The position numbers and the translations under genes were made by a program. From Lachnospiraceae bacterium (GTDB lineage Bacteria > Bacillota > Clostridia > Lachnospirales > Lachnospiraceae), in assembly GCA_016282215.1 (NCBI GenBank), contig JAEEKC010000321.1, positions 1 through 33,495 of the forward strand: a stretch of DNA of 33,495 nucleotides, given 5' to 3'. Of this stretch, positions 25,928 through 33,495 are shown in pieces (the first letter of the stretch is position 1; each line of letters opens with the position of its first letter). The notes under the pieces are model-generated. The model made no database searches, was not told where the DNA came from, and was given only the letters and a program-made list of their open reading frames with translations.

Positions 25928-28783
25928 ATGGGAAAAGAAAACATGGATAAAAAAGAGTGCATCCGCATCCGCGGAGCAAGAGAGCATAATCTGAAAAACA
26001 TCAGCCTGGATATTCCGCGAAATAAGCTGGTGGTGATGACCGGTCTTTCCGGCTCGGGAAAATCATCTCTGGCTTTTGATACCATCTATGCGGAAGGGCA
26101 GCGGCGTTATATGGAATCGCTTTCGTCCTATGCAAGGCAGTTCCTTGGACAGATGGAAAAACCGGATGTGGAAAAGATCGAGGGCCTGTCGCCTGCGATT
26201 TCCATCGATCAGAAATCGACCAATAAAAATCCCCGTTCCACGGTAGGTACCGTAACGGAGATCTATGATTATTTCCGTCTGCTCTATGCCAGAGTGGGAA
26301 CGCCTCACTGTCCGAATTGCGGACGCACCATCGAAAAGCAGAGCGTAGACCAGATGGTGGACAGTATCATGTCCCTGCCGGAGCGTTCCAAGATCCAGAT
26401 CCTTGCTCCCATGGTCAGGGGCAGGAAGGGTATGCATGAAAAAGTGCTGGACCGGGCAAAGCGCAGCGGTTATGTGCGTGTCCGTGTCGACGGAAGCATG
26501 TATGAACTTTCCGAAGAGATCAAACTGGATAAAAATATCAAGCATAATATCGAGATCGTAGTAGACCGTCTGATCATCCGGGAAGGCATTGAGCGAAGGC
26601 TGACCGATTCCCTGGAAAATGCCATGTCCCTGACTGACGGACTGATCATCGTGGAGTGCGGGGACGGAAAGGAACTGACTTTTTCCCAGAGCTTTTCCTG
26701 CCCGGACTGCGGCATCAGCATCTCAGAGATCGAGCCGCGGAGTTTTTCCTTCAACAATCCCTTCGGTGCCTGTCCTGTCTGCGCGGGTCTGGGTTACAAG
26801 ATGGAGTTTTCCCATGAACTGATGATCCCTGATGAGAGTCTGTCCATCAATCAGGGCGCTATTGTGGCCATGGGCTGGCAGAGCGCCAACAAGGATTCGA
26901 GCTTTACAAATGCACTTTTGCAGGCACTGGCCAAGAGATATAAGTTCAGCCTGGACACCCCCTTTGAGGATTATCCGGAGAAGATCCGGAATATCATTTT
27001 GTATGGTACGGACGGGGAAGAGGTCAATGTCTATTATGAAGGGCAGCGTGGCAGAGGCGTTTATCCCACCGCTTTTGAAGGACTGATCAAAAATGAGGAA
27101 CGCCGTTACAGAGAGACCTTTTCCGAAAATCAGAAAGCGGAATATGAAAAGTATATGTCCATCACGCCCTGCAAGGAATGCGGCGGGATGCGTCTGAAAA
27201 AAGAGTCCCTGGCGGTGACGGTTTCAGACAAGAACATTTTTGAGATCACAAATATGTCCATTGAATCCCTGGGCAACTACATGGAAGAGATCAAGCTGAC
27301 AAAGCAGCAGGAGCTGATCGGTCATCAGATCTTAAAGGAGATCCGGAGCAGGGTTGGATTCCTTAATAACGTAGGACTGGGCTATCTGTCCCTGTCCCGG
27401 GCAACAGCCACCCTTTCCGGCGGTGAGGCGCAGCGGATCCGTCTGGCAACCCAGATCGGCTCCGGTCTGGTGGGCGTGTGCTATATTTTAGACGAGCCGA
27501 GCATCGGACTGCATCAGCGGGATAACGATAAGCTTTTGCAGGCGCTCAAGGACCTGCGGGATCTGGGGAATACCCTTTTGGTGGTGGAGCATGATGAGGA
27601 TACCATGCGTCAGTCAGACTGGATCGTGGATATCGGCCCGAGGGCCGGCAGCGATGGAGGCGAGGTGGTCGCCGAAGGAACATGTGAGGATATCATGAAT
27701 ACCGAAGGTTCCATTACCGGAGATTATCTGGCGGGCAGGCGGTCCATCCCCGTTCCGAAGATGCGGAAAGCTCCCACCGGCTGGTTGAAGGTCAAAGGCG
27801 CGAGCCAGAACAACTTAAAGAACATAGATGTGGATATTCCACTGGGCGTCATGTGCTGTGTCACCGGTGTTTCCGGATCCGGAAAGTCATCCCTGGTCAA
27901 TGAGATCCTATATAAGAAACTGGCGCACGATCTGAACAGGGCGCTGATGATACCGGGAAAGCATAAAAAGATCGAAGGGATCAAACAGCTTGACAAGGTC
28001 ATCAACATCGATCAGTCTCCCATCGGCCGCACGCCCCGTTCCAATCCGGCAACCTATACCGGGCTTTTTGATGATATCCGGGATCTGTTCGCCCAGACGC
28101 AGGATGCCAGGGCCAAGGGATATAAAAAAGGCCGGTTCTCTTTTAACGTGAAAGGCGGACGGTGCGAAGCCTGTTCGGGCGACGGCATCATCAAGATCGA
28201 GATGCACTTTTTGCCGGATGTTTATGTGCCCTGTGAAGTCTGCGGCGGCAAGCGGTATAACCGGGAAACGCTGGATGTCCGTTATAAGGGAAAGAGCATA
28301 GCGGATGTTCTGGATATGACGGTGGAGGAGGCACTGCCTTTCTTTGACAGCCTGCCGAAGATCCGGAACAAAATACAGACAATGTATGACGTGGGACTTT
28401 CCTATATCAAGCTTGGACAGCCGTCCACAACCCTGTCCGGCGGTGAAGCCCAGAGAGTGAAGCTGGCCACGGAGCTGTCACGCAGAAGTACGGGAAGGAC
28501 CATCTATATTCTGGATGAACCTACCACAGGACTGCATTTTGAAGATGTCAGAAAACTGGTGGAAATCCTGCAGCGGCTGCGGGAAGGGGGCAACTCCGTT
28601 CTGGTGATCGAGCATAACCTCGATGTGATCAAGACGGCGGATTACATCATCGATATCGGCCCGGAAGGCGGCGACGGCGGCGGCACCATCATTGCAGCCG
28701 GCACGCCGGAAGAAGTGGCAAAGAACAAAAAATCCTTCACGGGGCTTTATATAAAGAAAATGCTGCAGGGCAGGACAGAGTAA
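25928..28783 (+). CDS. uvrA: Excinuclease ABC subunit UvrA
   Basis: [50 protein letters not shown]; two signature motifs ([34 protein letters not shown]); CPxC-type zinc motifs. Confidence 0.99.
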   Translation: MGKENMDKKECIRIRGAREHNLKNISLDIPRNKLVVMTGLSGSGKSSLAFDTIYAEGQRRYMESLSSYARQFLGQMEKPDVEKIEGLSPAISIDQKSTNKNPRSTVGTVTEIYDYFRLLYARVGTPHCPNCGRTIEKQSVDQMVDSIMSLPERSKIQILAPMVRGRKGMHEKVLDRAKRSGYVRVRVDGSMYELSEEIKLDKNIKHNIEIVVDRLIIREGIERRLTDSLENAMSLTDGLIIVECGDGKELTFSQSFSCPDCGISISEIEPRSFSFNNPFGACPVCAGLGYKMEFSHELMIPDESLSINQGAIVAMGWQSANKDSSFTNALLQALAKRYKFSLDTPFEDYPEKIRNIILYGTDGEEVNVYYEGQRGRGVYPTAFEGLIKNEERRYRETFSENQKAEYEKYMSITPCKECGGMRLKKESLAVTVSDKNIFEITNMSIESLGNYMEEIKLTKQQELIGHQILKEIRSRVGFLNNVGLGYLSLSRATATLSGGEAQRIRLATQIGSGLVGVCYILDEPSIGLHQRDNDKLLQALKDLRDLGNTLLVVEHDEDTMRQSDWIVDIGPRAGSDGGEVVAEGTCEDIMNTEGSITGDYLAGRRSIPVPKMRKAPTGWLKVKGASQNNLKNIDVDIPLGVMCCVTGVSGSGKSSLVNEILYKKLAHDLNRALMIPGKHKKIEGIKQLDKVINIDQSPIGRTPRSNPATYTGLFDDIRDLFAQTQDARAKGYKKGRFSFNVKGGRCEACSGDGIIKIEMHFLPDVYVPCEVCGGKRYNRETLDVRYKGKSIADVLDMTVEEALPFFDSLPKIRNKIQTMYDVGLSYIKLGQPSTTLSGGEAQRVKLATELSRRSTGRTIYILDEPTTGLHFEDVRKLVEILQRLREGGNSVLVIEHNLDVIKTADYIIDIGPEGGDGGGTIIAAGTPEEVAKNKKSFTGLYIKKMLQGRTE

Positions 28784-28883
28784 AGTCCGATTTGAAAATA
28801 CGGAGCAAGATAAAGAAAACATATAATCAGGTATAATACTGACGGAAAATCTGCCGATATAAATTATAACAAACAGTATATCA

Positions 28884-28941
28884 CGCAGGGACGCATCTAT
28901 CGGGAAAAGAATTTTCCCACCATTATAGGTGCGTCCCTGTG
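28884..28941. repeat. Long nested hairpin (palindromic element) in the uvrA-mreB intergenic region
   Basis: Outer arms 28884-28900/28925-28941 (CGCAGGGACGCATCTAT / ATAGGTGCGTCCCTGTG) pair over 17 bp with two G-U wobbles; inner hairpin GGGAAAA-GAA-TTTTCCC at 28902-28918. Confidence 0.88.
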
Positions 28942-28990
28942 CGTTTGGAAAACTTTTTAAACTAATTTACATAAAATTGCAATTTCCCCT

Positions 28991-29018
28991 TTGAAAAACT
29001 CTTTTAATGATATATAAT
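28991..29018 (+). promoter_or_regulatory. Sigma70-type promoter for mreB/mbl and flagellar genes
   Basis: TTGAAA - 16 nt - TATAAT, 44 nt upstream of the start codon. Confidence 0.72.
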
Positions 29019-29061
29019 AAACTGATTTGTTATGGTTTTTTGATAGAGAAAGGGGAATATC

Positions 29062-30057
29062 ATGCAGTTTACGGATATAGGAATTGATTTGGGAACGGCC
29101 TCGATCCTGGTTTATATCAGAGGCAAGGGCGTAGTTTTGAAAGAGCCCAGCGTGGTGGCTTTTGACAGAGATACCAACAAGATCAAAGCCATCGGTGAAG
29201 ACGCAAGACTGATGCTCGGCCGTACCCCCGGCAATATCGTGGCAGTCAGACCGCTCCGTCAGGGTGTTATCTCGGATTACACCGTTACGGAAAAGATGAT
29301 GAAGTATTTTATCCAGAAGGCTTTGGGACGCAAATCCTTCCGCAAACCCCGCATCGCAGTCTGCGTTCCCAGCGGCGTTACCGAAGTGGAAAAGAAAGCC
29401 GTTGAGGATGCAACTTATCAGGCAGGAGCCAGAGAAGTATCCATTATCGAAGAGCCCATCGCAGCAGCGATCGGCGCAGGTATCGATATCAGCAAGCCCT
29501 GCGGAAATATGATCGTGGATATCGGCGGCGGTACTTCGGATATCGCAGTGATCTCCCTGGGTGGAACCGTAGTCAGTGCCTCCATCAAGATCGCAGGCGA
29601 TGATTTTGACGAAGCCATCGTCCGCTATATGAGAAGAAAACACAATCTTCTGATCGGTGAAAGAACCGCAGAAGATCTGAAGATCAAGATCGGCAGCTGC
29701 TTCCCCGGCGTGGAAGTCGAGGTGGCTGAGGTCCGGGGCAGGAACCTGGTAACCGGTCTGCCGAGAACCGTGGAAGTGACCAGCGAGGAAATGGAAGAAG
29801 CCCTTCGCGAGGCAACCACGCAGATCATTGACACCATTCATAATGTTTTGGAAAAAACGCCGCCCGAACTTGCGGCGGATATCGCTGACAGGGGAATCGT
29901 GCTGACCGGCGGCGGCTCGCTGTTGGGAGGTCTCGAGGATCTGATCCACAAAAAAACCGGTATCAACACCATGACCGCAGAAGATCCCATGACCTGCGTT
30001 GCCATCGGAACCGGAAAGTATGTGGAATTCCTGGCAGGCTATAAAGCTGATTATTAA
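29062..30057 (+). CDS. MreB/Mbl rod-shape-determining actin homologue
   Basis: DIGIDLGTASILVYIRGKGVVLKEPSVVAFD; MIVDIGGGTSDIAVISLGG; GIVLTGGGSLLGGLEDLI. Confidence 0.95.
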   Translation: MQFTDIGIDLGTASILVYIRGKGVVLKEPSVVAFDRDTNKIKAIGEDARLMLGRTPGNIVAVRPLRQGVISDYTVTEKMMKYFIQKALGRKSFRKPRIAVCVPSGVTEVEKKAVEDATYQAGAREVSIIEEPIAAAIGAGIDISKPCGNMIVDIGGGTSDIAVISLGGTVVSASIKIAGDDFDEAIVRYMRRKHNLLIGERTAEDLKIKIGSCFPGVEVEVAEVRGRNLVTGLPRTVEVTSEEMEEALREATTQIIDTIHNVLEKTPPELAADIADRGIVLTGGGSLLGGLEDLIHKKTGINTMTAEDPMTCVAIGTGKYVEFLAGYKADY

Positions 30058-30081
30058 TTCTATATTGAAAAGGAGAACCCT

Positions 30082-30858
30082 ATGGTCAAAGGCTTATACA
30101 CCGCATACACCGGCATGCGCCATCAGCAGAACCGCATGGATATCCTGTCCAACAACATGGCAAATTCCGCAACGGTCGGATTTAAGAAGGAAGGCGCCAC
30201 CAACCAGGCATTCAAGGATGTGCTGGCTTACAGGATCAAAGATACCACGGACGGCTGGCGGGCTGCGGGCATCGGCAAGATGAATCTCGGTGTTAAGATC
30301 GGTGAGAACTACACTGACTATTCACAGGGTTCTTTTCATGTAACCGATAATCCCTATGATCTCGCCATCGGCGGCGACGGTTTTTTTGCCATCGAGTATA
30401 CCAACAAGGCAGGCGAGACTTCCATTAAATACACAAGGGACGGGTCCTTTACCCTGACAAAAGACGGAACGCTGGTGACCAAGGACGGCGATTATGTTCT
30501 GGATAAAAACGGAAAGCATATCAAGATCGATCCGCTGCAGCAGGCCGATATCGATCTGAACGGAAACATCACCCAGAATGGGAAGAAGATCGCGACGATC
30601 CAGATCGCGGATTTTGCAGACTATAATTATCTGGAGCATTTCGGCGAGAATATGTATCAGCCGGTGAAAGGCTTTACATTCAAACAGTCGGATGCGCAGA
30701 TTTATTCCGGCTACTTAGAACAGTCCAATGTGACGGTTGTCAGTGAAATGGTGGAACTGATCTCAATCTCCAGGGCGTACGAATCCAATCAGAAGGTGAT
30801 CCAGACCATTGACGGATCTTTGGAGATCGCAGCAAACCAGCTTGGGAAGTTATCATAA
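30082..30858 (+). CDS. Flagellar rod/hook-basal body protein (FlgF/FlhO-like)
   Basis: N-terminal MVKGLYTAYTGMRHQQNRMDILSNNMANSATVGFKKE and C-terminal VVSEMVELISISRAYESNQKVIQTIDGSLEIAANQLG. Confidence 0.92.
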   Translation: MVKGLYTAYTGMRHQQNRMDILSNNMANSATVGFKKEGATNQAFKDVLAYRIKDTTDGWRAAGIGKMNLGVKIGENYTDYSQGSFHVTDNPYDLAIGGDGFFAIEYTNKAGETSIKYTRDGSFTLTKDGTLVTKDGDYVLDKNGKHIKIDPLQQADIDLNGNITQNGKKIATIQIADFADYNYLEHFGENMYQPVKGFTFKQSDAQIYSGYLEQSNVTVVSEMVELISISRAYESNQKVIQTIDGSLEIAANQLGKLS

Positions 30859-30926
30859 CAACACTGTTCCTTTCGGCTGATTGAGTCGATATAGTAGTAG
30901 GAGTCATAATTTAGGGAGGTTACAGC

Positions 30927-31772
30927 ATGGTCAGAAGTTTATGGTCAGCAGCGACCGGCATGCATGCACAGCAGACAAATCTCGATACCATCGCCAATAA
31001 TCTGGCAAATGTCAACACCACGGGTTATAAGACCGACGTGGTGGAGTTTAAGTCTCTTTTATATCAGAATCTGCAGACGAAGACAACCACAGCCAACGGA
31101 GAGCATAAGCCCATCGGTTCCCAGGTGGGACTTGGTGTCCGTCAGGCGGCCATTACATCGATCTTCCGCCAGGGCTCACTTTTGGAGTCCTCGTCAAGTT
31201 CTTCTTTTGCCATTGAGGGCAGCGGCTTTTTTCAGATCCAGGCGGCAAATGGGGAGAAAATGTATACGAGAAACGGTAATTTCAACTGGGCGATGGATAA
31301 GCTGAACGGCAAGAATGCCATTACCCTGACAGATTCCGACGGACGTCCTGTTCTCTCTTCCAATGGACAGAAGATCACCCTTCCCACCACCAGGGCAAAC
31401 GGCAGCGAACTTGCGGCGTCTGAGATCCAGATTACGAGTGACGGAGAGATCACCTATCCGGACGCGCTCGGCAATATGCAGAAACTCGGTGTGACCATCG
31501 GCGTTTTCCAGTTCCAGAATCCTGCAGGCCTGTACAACCACAGCAACAGCCTGTACTCGGTTACGGACGCCAGCGGTCCCGCCATGAACGAAGCGACCAC
31601 CAGAGGCCTTCAGCGGAGCCGTGTCGTACAGGGATACCTCGAAGGCTCCAACGTACAGGTGGCGGATGAGATGGTCAATATGATCGTCGCACAGCGTGCC
31701 TACGAAATGAACTCGAAAGTGATCCAGACATCGGATAGTATGATGGATACTGCCAACAACTTGAGACGTTAA
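30927..31772 (+). CDS. flgG: Flagellar basal-body rod protein FlgG-like (FlhP-like)
   Basis: MVRSLWSAATGMHAQQTNLDTIANNLANVNTTGYKTD; C-terminal VADEMVNMIVAQRAYEMNSKVIQTSDSMMDTANNLRR. Confidence 0.93.
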   Translation: MVRSLWSAATGMHAQQTNLDTIANNLANVNTTGYKTDVVEFKSLLYQNLQTKTTTANGEHKPIGSQVGLGVRQAAITSIFRQGSLLESSSSSSFAIEGSGFFQIQAANGEKMYTRNGNFNWAMDKLNGKNAITLTDSDGRPVLSSNGQKITLPTTRANGSELAASEIQITSDGEITYPDALGNMQKLGVTIGVFQFQNPAGLYNHSNSLYSVTDASGPAMNEATTRGLQRSRVVQGYLEGSNVQVADEMVNMIVAQRAYEMNSKVIQTSDSMMDTANNLRR

Positions 31773-31788
31773 CGAGCGATGCAAAGAC

Positions 31789-31897
31789 GTGATCCGAACG
31801 GACGGGGGTGCTTGCACACCCGGACGATTTGGATCATGGATTTATCTCGCGACAGCGAGACATCGAAAAAACCGCAGGTTTTTGAGATGCGCATCGC
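31789..31897 (+). other. Cluster of consecutive hairpins between flgG and the FlgJ-like gene
   Basis: CGTGATCC...GGATCATG outer pairing (31789-31837) with inner GGGTG/CACCC; TCTCGC-GACA-GCGAGA (31845-31860); AAAAACC-GCA-GGTTTTT (31867-31883); palindrome GATGCGCATC (31886-31895). Confidence 0.72.
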
Positions 31898-31912
31898 GGA
31901 AGGAGTTTTTAT

Positions 31913-32350
31913 ATGTCAGATCTTTCCCTTGGCTCTGCCGATTATATGTCCCTTCTTTCAAGCACCGGAAAAACCGGCGCGGCGGGCAATATCGATGCCA
32001 TGAAAAACAAAGACCTTTCGAATGCTTCCGACGAGGAGCTGATGAGCGCCTGCAAAGAATTCGAGGCGTATTTTCTGGAAATGGTCATGAAGGAAATGAC
32101 GAAAAACGTGAATCTGACCGGCAGCACTTCGGACAGCGGATCTTCTACGCTGCTCGATTATTATAAGGACCAGACCATCTCCTCCCTTGCGGCACAGTCA
32201 ACGGAGCAAAACTCGCTCGGGCTGGCACAGCAGATGTATGAGCAGATGAAACGGTCTTCTCAGTCCGTTTCTATGGCGGATATTCAGGCACATCAGGAGT
32301 CCCTGCGCACAGGGGCAAAAAAAGAAACAGACGAGACAGAGAGCGTCTGA
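31913..32350 (+). CDS. FlgJ N-terminal-like flagellar rod-binding protein
   Basis: ELMSACKEFEAYFLEMVMKEMTKNV...STLLDYYKDQTISSLAAQ...LGLAQQMYEQM; no muramidase domain. Confidence 0.85.
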   Translation: MSDLSLGSADYMSLLSSTGKTGAAGNIDAMKNKDLSNASDEELMSACKEFEAYFLEMVMKEMTKNVNLTGSTSDSGSSTLLDYYKDQTISSLAAQSTEQNSLGLAQQMYEQMKRSSQSVSMADIQAHQESLRTGAKKETDETESV

Positions 32351-32403
32351 TTCTTTTCTTTATGCACATCGAAGCTTATCAGATACTTTAAACGGAGCAT
32401 TTC

Positions 32404-33495
32404 ATGGAAACAAAACAGGTTTATATAGAAGATGTCATCTTCCAGGCAGAGGATGACTGTTATTATGTATTGGAAGCCATCGAAGGCAGCAAAATCCTGA
32501 CCGTGGTCGGCCAGTTTCACGAAAACGTGACAGGCCAGACGCTGAAAATAACCGGTGAAATGATGATGCATAAGCGATACGGCATGCAGTTTAAAGTTGT
32601 TTCCTATGAGATCGTTGAACCGACAGACAGGGACGATATCCTCAGGTATCTGTCTTCCGGCGCCATCAAAGGGATCGGTGCAAAGCTGGCACAGCGGGTT
32701 GTGGACAGGTTTGGGGATGATACGCTGCGGATCATGGAAGAGGAGCCGGAGCGCCTGGCCGAAGTCAAAGGGATCAGTCTGCGGATCGCGCAGGAACTCG
32801 GGATTCAGATCGAGGAGAAAAAGGAACTGCGGAATGCGCATATGCTGATGCAGCAATATGGTTTTTCCATCAGAATGATCAACAAGGTCTGGGAGCATTA
32901 TCAGGATTCGTTGTTTGCCGTGATCAGGGAAAATCCATACAGGCTGGCCGAAGATATTGACGGCATCGGATTTCACAGAGCGGATGCGATCGCCATGGCA
33001 AGGGGGATCGAAAAAAGGAGTGAGTACCGTGTTCGCGCCGGCCTTTTATATCTGCTGACGGAAAATCTGGCAGAAGGACATACGGGCCTGCCGCAGGAGC
33101 AGCTGGTCCGACAGGGGATGGAAATGCTGCAGGTGGAAGAAGAGATCATCAGGACGCAGCTGGCCAACTTGATCGTTGCTGGCAGTATCATCATGGATAA
33201 CGGTCTTGCATTTCATTACCGCGCATATTATGCGGAAAAGCATGTGGCAGATATGCTCGCAAAGCATAACTGGATATCAGAGGATGAGGCGGCAGTAACG
33301 GAAAAACTGGCAAAGAAAGCATGGGAAGAACAGGAATTTACGCCGGATCCGCTGCAGCTGGAAGCTGTGACAAAAAGTGCCGGACATGGTGTGTTTCTTC
33401 TGACCGGGGGACCCGGAACGGGAAAGACGACGACGCTCAACGCCATCATCCGGTTTTTTCTGCAGCAGAAAAAGAAGCTGGTGCTGGCAGCGCCG
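32404..33495 (+). CDS. recD2: RecD2-like ATP-dependent helicase (5' part, continues beyond window)
   Basis: ORF absent from the supplied track because it has no stop in the window. METKQVYIEDVIFQ...LSSGAIKGIGAKLAQRVVDRFG (HhH); NPYRLAEDIDGIGFHRADAIA; LLTGGPGTGKTTTLNAI (Walker A). Confidence 0.94.
   Translation, partial: METKQVYIEDVIFQAEDDCYYVLEAIEGSKILTVVGQFHENVTGQTLKITGEMMMHKRYGMQFKVVSYEIVEPTDRDDILRYLSSGAIKGIGAKLAQRVVDRFGDDTLRIMEEEPERLAEVKGISLRIAQELGIQIEEKKELRNAHMLMQQYGFSIRMINKVWEHYQDSLFAVIRENPYRLAEDIDGIGFHRADAIAMARGIEKRSEYRVRAGLLYLLTENLAEGHTGLPQEQLVRQGMEMLQVEEEIIRTQLANLIVAGSIIMDNGLAFHYRAYYAEKHVADMLAKHNWISEDEAAVTEKLAKKAWEEQEFTPDPLQLEAVTKSAGHGVFLLTGGPGTGKTTTLNAIIRFFLQQKKKLVLAAP

Noticed and set aside
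31780-31912. c-di-GMP (GEMM) riboswitch before the FlgJ-like gene
   Set aside because: Despite a GCAAAG-like string, the conserved GEMM core and its two-stem arrangement are not present.
1-33495. CRISPR array, tRNA, rRNA or insertion-sequence transposase
   Set aside because: No regularly spaced direct repeats with unique spacers, no cloverleaf or rRNA-like sequence, and no transposase ORF were seen.

Overview
The window is entirely protein-coding on the + strand and looks like a flagellated Firmicute, probably Clostridia/Lachnospiraceae (judged from gene content and RBS style only). It falls into three parts. (A) About 3-19500 is a co-directional, tightly packed cluster: a 5'-truncated NRPS module (C-A-T-TE), an Lgt-like membrane protein, a secreted S8 protease, a 451-aa orphan protein, a PBP1-type lipoprotein, an HlyD-like adaptor, a C39-peptidase ABC transporter, a second ABC transporter (the last three resemble NHLM-type bacteriocin export), a very large NHL-like/Cache/MFS fusion, and an ECF-S-like/Cache/HD-GYP protein. 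The NRPS A domain reads as serine-specific (hand-extracted code DVWHISLIDK). Its TE carries Cys in place of the usual nucleophilic Ser. I found no RiPP precursor in the window. This is the best candidate for an undescribed system. (B) About 19500-28800 holds a GNAT, a SAP-domain protein, uvrB with a clear LexA box, an MBOAT/AlgI plus AlgX/J-like O-acetylation pair, and uvrA. (C) About 28800-33495 holds mreB/mbl, two flagellar rod/hook genes, a FlgJ-like rod-binding protein, and the 5' part of recD2, which is missing from the supplied ORF track because it runs off the window. Non-coding structure includes a ~50-nt dispersed and tandem leader repeat, a long nested hairpin upstream of mreB, a string of hairpins between flgG and the FlgJ-like gene, and an attenuator-like hairpin before the MFS fusion.
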